In this document: piece by piece, positions 1-7,606 of the stretch
How positions within the stretch are numbered: position 1 is the first letter of the stretch
How the letters are laid out: each line of letters opens with the position of its first letter
Assembly: GCA_964549735.1 (NCBI GenBank)
Contig: CAZJWO010000042.1
Span: 1 to 28,698 of the forward strand
Direction of reading: 5' to 3'
Length of the DNA: 28,698 bases
DNA from: Glo-17 sp964549735
Lineage (GTDB): Bacteria > Krumholzibacteriota > Krumholzibacteriia > LZORAL124-64-63
Notes under the pieces: generated by a model
The model's database searches: none
What the model was told of the DNA's origin: nothing
What the model saw: only the letters and a program-made list of their open reading frames with translations
Translations under genes and position numbers: made by a program

Positions 1-50
1 CAACAACACCCTACCCTACACTCTTTCCCTACACGACGCTCTTCCGATCT
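1..50 (+). other. Illumina sequencing adapter left at contig end
   Basis: Bases 18-50 match the 33-base Illumina TruSeq universal/P5 read-1 adapter exactly (it ends in CTTCCGATCT). The preceding CT at 16-17 also fits the P5 oligonucleotide. Bases 1-17 are low-complexity CA/CT sequence of unknown source. This is library sequence and not genome. Genomic sequence begins at about base 51, so the gene at the left edge is truncated artificially. Confidence 0.97.
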
Positions 51-205
51 CGTCCGTCGAGATCCAGCTCGCGCGCGAGCTCGACCGCGGTGCGCGGCCC
101 GGCCTGCAGCGCGGCGAAGACGCCGAGGTGGTTCGCCGCCAGCAGGATGATCGCGTCCTGGTAGCCGGCGGACATCTGATCGAGGAAACGCCGCGGATCG
201 TTCAT
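51..205 (-). CDS. Methyltransferase, N-terminal dimerisation domain (partial)
   Basis: Only the first 51 codons are present; the rest is lost at the adapter-contaminated contig edge. The peptide starts MNDPRRFLDQMSAGYQDAII and continues with an LLAANHLGVFAAL helix and a TAVELARELDLDG segment. That is the winged-helix dimerisation fold at the start of class I SAM-dependent O-/C-methyltransferases of the hydroxyneurine/acetylserotonin OMT type; the A-x-x-L-G-V-F and T-x-x-E-L-A-x-x-L pattern is typical. The SAM-binding part is missing, so the substrate cannot be judged. The ATG (205-203) has a GGGAG ribosome-binding site 5-6 bases upstream. It starts 29 bases after the stop of the beta-barrel gene on the same strand, so the two are probably cotranscribed. 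Confidence 0.7.
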
Positions 206-234
206 CTCAGCTCCCGGACGAGATGTCGCAAGGA

Positions 235-678
235 TCAGAAGAAGACGCTGAACGTGGCGACGAACGGCGACGAGTCGCCGAGCACGAACTTGGCCTCCAG
301 GGCCGCCGCCGTGCGCTTGCCGAGCTTCAGGTCGATCCCGGCGCCGAGGTTCACGTCGAGGCTGCTGTTATCGAAGTCGGTGGCCAGGCGCAGGCCGAGC
401 AGCGGATAGAGCCGGCGCGGCAGAGGTTCGGCGAGACGCAGGTGGAGGTCGCCGTCGAACGCCAGGTAGGAGCCGTCGAAGAAGTACGTCAGGCCGGTCG
501 AGAGGTCGCTCCCCCGCAGAAGGAAGGGACGCAGCCAGCGCGCCTGCACCCCGAAATCCTCGAAGTCCGAAAGGCTGACGCCCGCGGTGAAGGTGGCGGC
601 CGCAACAGGGGTCGCAGCGCTCGGGAGCAACCCGACGCTCAGGGTCAAGACGAGGGCGCTGGCGGCGAGCACACGCAT
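235..678 (-). CDS. Small outer-membrane beta-barrel protein
   Basis: This 147-residue protein has a clear signal peptide: M-R-V, then an Ala/Leu-rich core (LAASALVLTLSVGLL), then a small-residue cleavage region near APVAAA. The mature part is built of alternating polar and hydrophobic strands (FDGSYLAFDGDLHLRL, LYPLLGLRLATDF) and ends in F-S-V-F-F. A terminal aromatic residue is the usual signal for insertion by the BAM machinery. The exact family is not recognised; it resembles short OmpA/OmpW-like or porin-family barrels of about 8 strands. The start at 678 was chosen because AAAGGA lies about 8 bases upstream and the signal peptide begins there. The longer upstream open frame runs antisense to the DUF1648 gene and has no protein-like character. 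Confidence 0.75.
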   Translation of the reverse strand: MRVLAASALVLTLSVGLLPSAATPVAAATFTAGVSLSDFEDFGVQARWLRPFLLRGSDLSTGLTYFFDGSYLAFDGDLHLRLAEPLPRRLYPLLGLRLATDFDNSSLDVNLGAGIDLKLGKRTAAALEAKFVLGDSSPFVATFSVFF

Positions 679-807
679 GATCGGTCCTTTCGTCGCGGCA
701 CGACCTGCCACGGGTTCCCGGCGGCCGCCAGAACGCGCCGGTGGCCGCCGGATAGCGATTCTCCCATGATAGCTGTTCCTTGACGCTTGACCAGCGGAGG
801 TGGGCGT
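679..807. promoter_or_regulatory. Divergent intergenic region
   Basis: These 129 bases separate the minus-strand barrel gene from the plus-strand DUF1648 gene, so both promoters should lie here. The least GC-rich part is 750-780. On the minus strand TATCAT (771-766) is a 5/6 match to a -10 box, with TGGTCA (793-788) 16 bases upstream as a weak -35. On the plus strand the same bases read TGA-TAGCTG, a poor extended -10. The assignment is tentative. Confidence 0.3.
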
Positions 808-1350
808 ATGTTCCGTCGGCTTGCCGGCCAGGTCTTTCTGCTGAGCTTGGTGCTGGCGCTCATGGTGCTGAACCACGCGGGCGACGAGCTGCCGTCGCGT
901 GTGGCGTCGCATTACGGCGCGGATGGCACCGCCGACGGCTGGATGGACCGCGATGCGTTCGTGCGGCTCTTCGCGCTGCTGGTCGGCGGACTGTCGGCGC
1001 TGTGGCTGGTCTGGGCCTGGCTCGCGCCACGGCTGCCCGCGGCCGCGCTGAACCTCTCGCATCGCGACTTCTGGCTCGCCCCGGAGCGGCGCGCCGTGAC
1101 GGTGCGGCGGTTTCGAGATCTGATGCTGGCGATCGGCGCCGTCACGAACCTGTTCTTCTGCGGTCTTCTGCAACTGACCGTGGTCGCGAACCGTCTGCCC
1201 GAGCCGCGGCTCAGCGCTTGGTTCTGGGTCCTGACGGTCGTCTACCTGGGTTTCGTGGCGGGCTGGGTCGTGTGGTGGCTGCGGACCTGGCGCGCAAACG
1301 ATGAGATCGGTACGATCTCGCACCAACGCAGCGGAAGAGATAGAAAATGA
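808..1350 (+). CDS. DUF1648 domain membrane protein
   Basis: This 180-residue integral membrane protein has about four hydrophobic helices (roughly residues 5-25, 50-72, 95-120 and 130-155). After the first helix comes the DUF1648 signature: L-P-S-R-V-A-S-H-Y-G-A-D-G-T-A-D-G-W and a following Phe. In this family (YvaZ/SdpI-related small membrane proteins) that segment sits outside the membrane; the biochemical role is not established. The ATG at 808 is preferred over a TTG at 787 because GGAGG at 796-800 is spaced 7 bases from the ATG and would lie inside the longer reading frame. The stop overlaps the porin start in an ATGA, so the two are probably translationally coupled. Confidence 0.8.
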   Translation: MFRRLAGQVFLLSLVLALMVLNHAGDELPSRVASHYGADGTADGWMDRDAFVRLFALLVGGLSALWLVWAWLAPRLPAAALNLSHRDFWLAPERRAVTVRRFRDLMLAIGAVTNLFFCGLLQLTVVANRLPEPRLSAWFWVLTVVYLGFVAGWVVWWLRTWRANDEIGTISHQRSGRDRK

Positions 1351-2672
1351 AGACCTGTCGAGCGTCGTTCCGAACCAGGACGCCAGCCCTGGTCGTTGTA
1401 CATCTCGTCGCGTCGCTCGCCCTCTTGGCGTGGCCGTTGGCGGGCCGCGGCGCTGCCGCCGAGGTCGCCGCCGCGGCGAACGCCGAGCCCGCGAGCGTCG
1501 ACACCCGCGGCCGACTCGAGATCCGTTCGGCCGACGGCGACTTCCGCTGGCGTGTGGACGGTCGCGTGCACGCCGATATGAACTGGTACCAGGACCACGG
1601 CGGGGTCGACTTCGGCAGCGGCAGCCAGCTCCGCCGCGCGCGCCTGGGCATGAACGGCACGCTCTGGCGCCACTGGGAGTTCAAGTTCCAGTACGACTTC
1701 ACCGGCAGCGGCCGCGCCGGCGTGCAGGACGCGTTCATGCAGTACACCGGCCTCGCGCGCACGACGCTCACCGTCGGGCACTTCAAGGAGCCGCTGAGCC
1801 TCGAGGTCCTGATCGGCGCGAACGACGTGCCGTTCATCGAACGTTCGCTGCCGTCGGTGCTGTCGCCGGGTCGCAGCCTGGGCCTGGCCGCGAATCGGCT
1901 GTTCGGCGCCCGGATGACCGGCACGCTCGGCCTCTTCGGCGAGGGCATCGCCAAGCTGAGCGACACGGACCTCGCCACCGAGGGCCTCGACGAGGGCTGG
2001 GCCGTCACGGGGCGCCTCGTCGCCACGCCGATCCGCTCCGAACGCCGCCTGCTGCATCTCGGCGCCGCCGCCAGCTACCGCCGCGCCAACGATCACGGCG
2101 GCACGCACGTCGCGACGCCCTTGCGCATCCGCCAGCGCCCCGAGGCGAGCGTCACGAGCATCCGGCTCATCGACACCGGCGACCTCGCCGACGCGGAATC
2201 GCTCGAGACCTGGGGCCTGGAGGCCGCCTGGATCTGCGGACCGCTCTCGCTGCAGGGCGAGTACCTGGGCATGACGATCGCCCGCGGCACGCCCGGCTTC
2301 GTCGATCCTGCGATCGCCGGTTTCTACGTGATGGCCAGCTGGCTGCTCACGGGCGAGACGCGGCGCTACGACGCCACGAGCGGCACGGTCCGCAACCCGC
2401 GCGTGCAGCGGGCCGCCGGGTTGGGCGGCAGCGGCGCCTGGGAATTGCTGGCCCGGTATAGCCGGCTTGATCTGACGGATCAGGCGGACAGTCCCGGCGG
2501 CGTCCTCGGCGGCCGCGAGGACAACGTCACGCTGGGCGTGACGTGGTATGCGAACGACAACCTGCGGTTCATGGTGAACTACGTGCGGGTGCTGGAGCTG
2601 GAGCGCCCGGGCCACGCCTACGACGGGGTCGAGCCCGGGATCGTGCTGCTCAGGACGCAGGTGATCTGGTAG
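1347..2672 (+). CDS. Phosphate-selective porin O/P family protein
   Basis: The 441-residue product is an outer-membrane porin of the OprP/OprO (Porin_O_P) family. A long N-terminal signal region with an LVASLALLAWPL core ends near residue 38. Family traits follow: an R-W-R-V-D-G-R first strand, S-Q-L-R-R-A-R-L-G-M-N-G near residue 95, F-K-F-Q-Y-D-F, Q-D-A-F-M-Q-Y and V-G-H-F-K-E-P-L-S-L-E. The C-terminal half is a series of barrel strands and ends Q-V-I-W, with an aromatic last residue. OprP-type channels pass phosphate, polyphosphate or other anions; selectivity here is not deducible. The start overlaps the DUF1648 stop by 4 bases, with a purine-rich GGAAGAGA upstream. No phosphate-uptake genes sit beside it. 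Confidence 0.88.
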   Translation: MKTCRASFRTRTPALVVVHLVASLALLAWPLAGRGAAAEVAAAANAEPASVDTRGRLEIRSADGDFRWRVDGRVHADMNWYQDHGGVDFGSGSQLRRARLGMNGTLWRHWEFKFQYDFTGSGRAGVQDAFMQYTGLARTTLTVGHFKEPLSLEVLIGANDVPFIERSLPSVLSPGRSLGLAANRLFGARMTGTLGLFGEGIAKLSDTDLATEGLDEGWAVTGRLVATPIRSERRLLHLGAAASYRRANDHGGTHVATPLRIRQRPEASVTSIRLIDTGDLADAESLETWGLEAAWICGPLSLQGEYLGMTIARGTPGFVDPAIAGFYVMASWLLTGETRRYDATSGTVRNPRVQRAAGLGGSGAWELLARYSRLDLTDQADSPGGVLGGREDNVTLGVTWYANDNLRFMVNYVRVLELERPGHAYDGVEPGIVLLRTQVIW

Positions 2673-2690
2673 GCGGCGTCGCGAAATCGG

Positions 2691-2805
2691 AGGCCGGAGA
2701 GCCGGGGGACCGGGACCGCGCGATGCACGAGGCGATAGCGTAGCGAAGTCCAGAGGGATACCGTTCGTGGACACACGTTGTGGCGGCCCGGCCCCCCGAC
2801 GTCTT
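2691..2805. other. Structured intergenic element with long imperfect inverted repeat
   Basis: In the 448-base gap after the porin gene, bases 2701-2720 (GCCGGGGGACCGGGACCGCG) pair with 2782-2800 at about 16 of 18 positions with a one-base bulge. They enclose about 60 bases. Inside are a shorter stem, GTCCA (2749-2753) with TGGAC (2768-2772), and a CACA/TGTG mini-hairpin at 2772-2782. The element has no codon structure of its own and is less extreme in composition than neighbouring genes. It could be a folded RNA, a dispersed repeat or miniature mobile element, or a strong terminator region of the porin operon. It has no poly-T tract. Bases 2806-2964 hold nothing else recognisable. Confidence 0.5.
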
Positions 2806-2964
2806 TCCCCTCCGTGGGCCTGGCGATCCTGGCGTCAGCCTCTCCTTCCCCACCGAAGCTCCGAGATGGCTGCCGGCCGCAGCCTGGACAGGATGGCTCG
2901 CTCGCTGCGGCCGGCGACTGCCAGCACGCGGGAGTCTAGGCAGCGCGAGTTCGATAGGCCGGAA

Positions 2965-3018
2965 CGGAATTCCGATTTTCAGCAGCGGCTGGCTGTGATA
3001 GCATTCCGCGAGACGGAA
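2965..3018. promoter_or_regulatory. Candidate operator pair around the WYL promoter
   Basis: A perfect 10-base palindrome CGGAATTCCG (2965-2974) ends just before the -35 box. A second inverted repeat with the same arms, TTCCG (3004-3008) and CGGAA (3014-3018) with a 5-base spacer, covers the expected transcription start. Two copies of TTCCG/CGGAA flanking one promoter suggest binding by a dimeric regulator, most simply the WYL protein encoded next. This is inferred from sequence symmetry only. Confidence 0.35.
2976..3004 (+). promoter_or_regulatory. Candidate sigma-70-type promoter of the WYL operon
   Basis: TTTTCA (2976-2981, 4/6 match to -35) is 17 bases from TAGCAT (2999-3004, 4/6 match to -10). 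An extended -10 TG dinucleotide lies at 2996-2997. This is one of the few AT-richer patches in the gap. Transcription would start near 3011 and give a leader of about 110 bases before the ATG at 3121. Confidence 0.4.
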
Positions 3019-3120
3019 CGGTGCTGCGGGATGATCGCACGCTGCGCGAACGTCCGCGCGTTCGCGGGGCGGACCGCCGCCCGACCGCCCCGGCGATTCC
3101 TTCGGCCGGCAGGAGCGACC

Positions 3121-4200
3121 ATGCCGCGCAAACGCAGCCCCGACACGTCGTACGGCCAGAAGCTGGTGACGCTCTTCGCGCGGCTCCTGTTCTCGGGCGA
3201 ATGGCACGGCTTGGCCGGCCTGGCCCGCGAGCTGGACTGCAGCAAGCAGACCGTGCTGCGCCTGATCGACGACATCACCCTCAGCTACCACATCAAGCTC
3301 GAGACCGACCTGCGCGGCGGGCGGCGCTACTTCCGCATCCGCCGCAGCGTGCCGGCCGAACCCGCCGCCATGCTGACCCCGCAGGAGATGGACGCCCTGC
3401 TGATGTGCCGCGCCTTCACCCGCCATCTGCTGGGAAACGACGGCTTCCAGCAGGCCGAGCGCGCGCTGGTCAAGGCGTCGCAGCTCCTGGCGGACGACGA
3501 CGGCGAGGACGGCGCTCTGGGCGGCTCGCGTTTCGGGGTCTTCCGTCCGGGGTCGATCGATTACACGCCGTACCTCGGCTACCTGCAGACGGTGACCGAG
3601 GCGATGCGGGAGCGCCTCGTCTGCGAAGCCACGTACCGCCGGCCGGGCCAGCGCCGTGCCAAGACGTTCCGCTTCAAGCCGCTGAAGGTCTTCTCTTGGC
3701 GCGAGACGATCTACGTGCACGGCCGTTACGCCGCGATGCCCGGCCAGAAGTTCCAGGACCCCGGCCACGATCCGCTCTGGGCGCTGCAGCGATTCAAGGA
3801 TCTGCGCAAGACCGACGTCGCCTTCAAGCCGCCCGCGGACTACGACTTCGAGAAGGCGCTGAACCTCGAATTCGGGATGCTGCGGGGCGATCCGTTCCGG
3901 GTCGTGGCCGAGTTCACCGACTGGGCGGCCGATTACGTGGCCGAGCGGCAGTGGTCGCCCGGGCAGACGCTCGAATGGCTGCCGGGCGGCGTGCTGCGGC
4001 TGAGCTACGACGCCGTGTCGCTGCCCGAGGTCGTGACCTGGGTGCTCAGCTTCGGCGCGATGTGCCGCGCGATCGGACCGGCGGAGTTGGTGCAGGGGGT
4101 CAAGGCCAGGCTGGCCGAGGTGGAAGCCGTGTACGACACGACAACGCGGCAGGACGAGGCGGCGGCCGGCGCTGCGGCCTCGCGAGGGCGCCGCGCATGA
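3121..4200 (+). CDS. WYL-domain transcriptional regulator
   Basis: The 359-residue cytosolic regulator begins with a winged helix-turn-helix: GLAGLARELDCSKQTVLRLI around residues 37-56, with a wing ending R-R-Y-F-R-I. A linker helix region follows. A WYL-type Sm-fold domain runs from about residue 165 (V-C-E-A-T-Y-R-R-P, F-R-F-K-P-L-K-V-F) and a WCX-like C-terminal domain from about 255. WYL regulators usually bind DNA and sense a small molecule or nucleic acid through the WYL fold. The eponymous tripeptide is I197-Y198-V199, so only Tyr is kept. The ATG at 3121 has AGGAG at 3111-3115; the frame stays open upstream to 2767, but that stretch crosses the inverted-repeat element and looks non-coding. 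The stop overlaps the next start in an ATGA. Confidence 0.88.
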   Translation: MPRKRSPDTSYGQKLVTLFARLLFSGEWHGLAGLARELDCSKQTVLRLIDDITLSYHIKLETDLRGGRRYFRIRRSVPAEPAAMLTPQEMDALLMCRAFTRHLLGNDGFQQAERALVKASQLLADDDGEDGALGGSRFGVFRPGSIDYTPYLGYLQTVTEAMRERLVCEATYRRPGQRRAKTFRFKPLKVFSWRETIYVHGRYAAMPGQKFQDPGHDPLWALQRFKDLRKTDVAFKPPADYDFEKALNLEFGMLRGDPFRVVAEFTDWAADYVAERQWSPGQTLEWLPGGVLRLSYDAVSLPEVVTWVLSFGAMCRAIGPAELVQGVKARLAEVEAVYDTTTRQDEAAAGAAASRGRRA

Positions 4201-4640
4201 ACGGCGACGGAGGGCGAGGCTCGTTGGGCGACCAGCTGTCGCGCATCGTCCGTCGCTGGATCGCCGAAGGGTGGCAGTCTGGCGACCCCGGCGTCGTCGA
4301 CGCGCTGCACGCGCCGGATTTCGTCGACCACGACCCCGGCGGCCGGCCACCGGACAACGCCGGCTTCAAGCGAGGCATCGCCGATCTGTACGCCGCCTTC
4401 CCGGATCTTCGCGCCCGCGTCGAGGATCTGGTCGTCGACGAGACGAACGCGACGGTGGCCGTGCGCTGGTCGGCCGCCGGCACGCACACCGGCCCGTACC
4501 TCGGCGCCGCGCCGACGGGCCGGCGCATCTCCTTCAAGGGCATCGAGATCGTGCGCATCCGGGACGGGCGCATCGTCGAGCGCTGGGGCGAGTGGGACGG
4601 GATCGACCTGCTGGCGCAGCTGGGACGTCCGCACCCATGA
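4197..4640 (+). CDS. SnoaL-like ester cyclase family protein
   Basis: This 147-residue, signal-less protein has an NTF2-like cone fold. Family marks are VDALHAPDFVDHDP (about residues 35-48), an F-K-R-G-I-A-D-L-Y-A-A-F-P-D-L helix-strand unit, V-A-V-R-W-S-A-A-G-T-H-T-G-P-Y-L-G, the G-R-R-I-S-F-K-G-I-E strand and R-I-R-D-G-R-I-V-E-R-W. This pattern is typical of SnoaL-like polyketide cyclase/ester cyclase proteins. Most genomic members have no known substrate and no polyketide genes are nearby, so no specific reaction is claimed. Its start overlaps the WYL regulator stop (ATGA), so it is translated from the same message and is the likely partner or target of that regulator. Confidence 0.85.
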   Translation: MNGDGGRGSLGDQLSRIVRRWIAEGWQSGDPGVVDALHAPDFVDHDPGGRPPDNAGFKRGIADLYAAFPDLRARVEDLVVDETNATVAVRWSAAGTHTGPYLGAAPTGRRISFKGIEIVRIRDGRIVERWGEWDGIDLLAQLGRPHP

Positions 4641-4672
4641 CGCGACCGGCACAAGCCTCCCTCGCGAGCGCA

Positions 4673-4701
4673 TTGCAATGCCGCTGCCGAATTGGTAAGC
4701 T
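4673..4701 (+). promoter_or_regulatory. Candidate sigma-70-type promoter of the kinase gene
   Basis: TTGCAA (4673-4678, 4/6) is exactly 17 bases from TAAGCT (4696-4701), and an extended -10 TG at 4693-4694 precedes the -10. The expected start is near 4708, leaving a leader of about 115 bases. The rest of the 4641-4822 gap holds no other recognisable element. Confidence 0.42.
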
Positions 4702-4822
4702 CCTGTCGCGGGGCCCGTGACAGGAAGTCTCGCGCCGGTTGTCGCCTCTGCTTGCGTATCCACCTCGTCGTCCGTCGGTCGGCAGCAACCTACCGGCACG
4801 CAGCGCCCCGGGGAGGTGCGCC

Positions 4823-7555
4823 ATGGACGCGAGCGACGACCGCACGTCCGACGGAGACGAACCGAAGATCGACCACGACGCGACGATCGCCGCACGGGCG
4901 GAACATCCCGGTCAATCCATCGACGAATTCAAACTGCTCGCGCCGCTCGGCGAAGGCGGCTTCGGCATGGTCTGGCTGGCGGAACAGCGCGAGCCGGTCA
5001 AACGCCGGGTTGCCCTGAAGATCATCAAGTTCGGCATGGACACCCGGCAGGTCATCGCCCGCTTCGAAGCCGAACGGCAGGCGCTGGCCATGATGGACCA
5101 CCCGCATATCGCGAAGGTCTTCGCTGCCGGCGCGACGGCTTCCGGCCGCCCGTATTTCGTCATGGAACTTGTCAAGGGCGTGCCGATCGTCGAGTACTGC
5201 GACAACGAAAAGCTCGACCTGCGACGCCGTCTCGATCTGTTCGTCGGCGTCTGTCGCGCGATTCAGCACGCGCACCAGAAGGGGATCATCCACCGCGATA
5301 TCAAGCCGTCGAACGTGCTCGTGGCCCTCCAGGACGGTGCGCCGGTGCCGAAAGTCATCGATTTCGGCATCGCCAAGGCGACCGGTACGGAGCTGACCAA
5401 GAAGACCCTGTTCACCGAGCAGCGCCAGATGATCGGCACCCCGGCGTACATGTCGCCAGAACAAGCCGAAATGACGGGGCTGGACATCGATACGCGCAGC
5501 GACATCTACGCACTCGGCGTGCTCCTGTATGAACTCATGACCGGCACGACACCCTTCGATACGCGTGAGCTGCGCCAGCGAGGGTTCGCCGAGATGATGC
5601 GCGTCATCTGCGAACAGGAGCCGCGTCGACCCTCGACCCGGCTGTCGGAACTGGGCGATTCGGCGCTCGTTGCGGCCGTAGCGCGGCGGGCGGACGTCAG
5701 GAAGCTGCGGTTGGCGCTGCGCGGCGATCTGGATTGGATCGCGTTGAAGTGCCTGGAGAAAGACCGCACCCGACGCTACGAGACCGCCGCCGCGCTTGCC
5801 GAGGACATCGAAAAGCACCTGCGCCACGAACCAGTCGCGGCCGGGCCTCCGAGCGCGCGTTACCGGCTACGCAAATTCGTCCGGCGCAACCGGGTCCAGG
5901 TCGCTGCCGTCGCGGTGGTCGCCGTCGCGCTGGTACTGGGCGTGGTCGGCACCAGCCTGGGGCTGGCGTGGGCGTTGCGGGAAAAGGCGCACGCGCTGGC
6001 GGCCGAGACCGCGGCGCGACAGGTCGCCTTCTTCCAGGCGGAACAGCTGAGCGATGTCGATCCGCAGCTGATGGGGCTTCGCTTACGGACGGACCTGCTG
6101 GCCGAGCGGCGTAACCTGAACGCGTCGCGAGGCGCGGACGACGCTACGGCAGCGGCGGAAATGGCGGCACTGGAAGCATCGCTGGCCGGGGTGAATTTCA
6201 CGAATGTCGCGCTGGCGAGCCTCGACGAGAATATATTCGCGCGCGCGCTCGCGGCGATCGATGCGAAATTCAGCGACCAGCCGCTCGTCAAGGCGCAGCT
6301 TCTACAGACGGTGGCGACGACGACGTTCGAACTCGGGCTAACCGAGCGCGCCGGGGCTCCGCAAGAGGAAGCGCTGGCCCTCCGACGCCGGCTACTGGGC
6401 GATGAACACGCGGAGACGCTCGAATCGTCCTACGCCATGGGCGTGTTGCTGATCCGGCAAGGTCGCAAGGAAGACGGAGAAGCGCTTCTGCGCGCTAGCG
6501 CCGCGACGAGCCGCCGTGTTCTGGGGGACGATCACACGGTGACGCTCAGCTGCCTGTTCAGCCTGAGCGACATGCTCGGCGAACAGGGTCGTTTCGCCGA
6601 AGCCGAACCGCTGGCGCGCGAGGTGCTGGCCGCCCGCCGGCGGATTCTGGGCGAAGGACATCCGAACACGTTGGCTGCCGTCAGCAATCTGGGTTTGCTC
6701 ATGCAGGGGATGGGCAGGTTGGCGGAGGCGGAGCCGTACTTGCGAGAAGCGCTGGCGTCGAGGCGGCGCACGCTCGGCAATGAAGACCGCCACACGATTC
6801 TGTCCCTCAACAACCTCGGCGCGCTATTATTGGAACAAGGCAAGCTCGCTGATGCGGAACCTTGTTTTCGCGAGTCGCTGGAGCTCCATCGCCGCGTCCT
6901 GGGCGACGAGCACCCGGGCACGCTCGACGTCGCGAGCAATCTCGGCTACCTGCTGGCCAAGCAGGGCAAGCACGACGAAGCGGAGCCGTACTATCGTCAG
7001 ACGTTGGCCTCACGCCGGCGAATTCTAGGCGACGAGCATCCGCGCACGCTGATCTCGATCAACAGCATGGGTTACTTGTTCTACCAGCGAGGCGAGTACG
7101 ATGTCGCCGAGCCGTACTTTCGCGAGACCCTGGCGGTCCGTCGCCGGGTTCTCGGCCCCGAGCATCCGCAGACCCTGAACGCCCAGGTCAACCTGAGCGC
7201 GCTGCTACGCGACGCCGGGCGCCTGGCGGAGGCGGAGCGGCTCGGCGTCGAGGTCATCGACGGTCTGCGGCGGGCGCTGCCGGCGGGGCATTGGCAGATA
7301 GCGGGCGCCCTCAATTCGCTGTCGCGAACGCTTGTCGCGCAGCGCCGCTTCGCCGCGGCGGAGCCGTTGTTGATCGAGGCGCAGACCATCGTCGAATCCT
7401 CTCTCGGCCCGGCGCACCAGCATTCGATCGCGAACATGAAGGCGTTGGTTGACCTCTACGACGCCTGGTCCGCCTCGGACCCGGCCGCCGGCGGCGCGGC
7501 CAAGGCCACGGTCTGGCGCGAACGCCTGACGGCGGCAGGCGCGACGCGTGAATAG
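4823..7555 (+). CDS. Membrane Ser/Thr protein kinase with TPR sensor domain
   Basis: The 910-residue protein has a complete Hanks-type kinase domain (about residues 36-335): glycine loop G-E-G-G-F-G (43-48), Lys66 in A-L-K-I-I, H157-R-D159 with N164, D180-F-G and G-T-P-A-Y-M-S-P-E-Q (205-214). All catalytic residues are present. One transmembrane helix spans about residues 359-385, so the kinase should be cytosolic and the C-terminal half periplasmic. That half (about 510-870) is a run of about eight 42-residue kinesin-light-chain-type TPRs with the recurring core R-R-x-L-G-x-E-H-P-x-T-L. This layout is common in Planctomycetes and related groups. Start: ATG 4823 with GGAGG at 4812-4816; an upstream in-frame GTG/TTG extension to 4739 lacks a site. 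By eye its codons are slightly less GC-rich than those of its neighbours. Confidence 0.95.
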   Translation: MDASDDRTSDGDEPKIDHDATIAARAEHPGQSIDEFKLLAPLGEGGFGMVWLAEQREPVKRRVALKIIKFGMDTRQVIARFEAERQALAMMDHPHIAKVFAAGATASGRPYFVMELVKGVPIVEYCDNEKLDLRRRLDLFVGVCRAIQHAHQKGIIHRDIKPSNVLVALQDGAPVPKVIDFGIAKATGTELTKKTLFTEQRQMIGTPAYMSPEQAEMTGLDIDTRSDIYALGVLLYELMTGTTPFDTRELRQRGFAEMMRVICEQEPRRPSTRLSELGDSALVAAVARRADVRKLRLALRGDLDWIALKCLEKDRTRRYETAAALAEDIEKHLRHEPVAAGPPSARYRLRKFVRRNRVQVAAVAVVAVALVLGVVGTSLGLAWALREKAHALAAETAARQVAFFQAEQLSDVDPQLMGLRLRTDLLAERRNLNASRGADDATAAAEMAALEASLAGVNFTNVALASLDENIFARALAAIDAKFSDQPLVKAQLLQTVATTTFELGLTERAGAPQEEALALRRRLLGDEHAETLESSYAMGVLLIRQGRKEDGEALLRASAATSRRVLGDDHTVTLSCLFSLSDMLGEQGRFAEAEPLAREVLAARRRILGEGHPNTLAAVSNLGLLMQGMGRLAEAEPYLREALASRRRTLGNEDRHTILSLNNLGALLLEQGKLADAEPCFRESLELHRRVLGDEHPGTLDVASNLGYLLAKQGKHDEAEPYYRQTLASRRRILGDEHPRTLISINSMGYLFYQRGEYDVAEPYFRETLAVRRRVLGPEHPQTLNAQVNLSALLRDAGRLAEAERLGVEVIDGLRRALPAGHWQIAGALNSLSRTLVAQRRFAAAEPLLIEAQTIVESSLGPAHQHSIANMKALVDLYDAWSASDPAAGGAAKATVWRERLTAAGATRE

Positions 7556-7606
7556 TGCGCCCTGCAGCAGGGTACCGATGAGACCGAACCGCGAGGAGGT
7601 TCCGCG

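Noticed and set aside
2767..3120. Upstream extension of the WYL regulator to a TTG at 2767
   Set aside because: The extra residues are low-complexity, cross the inverted-repeat element and the candidate promoter, and the ATG at 3121 has a proper ribosome-binding site.
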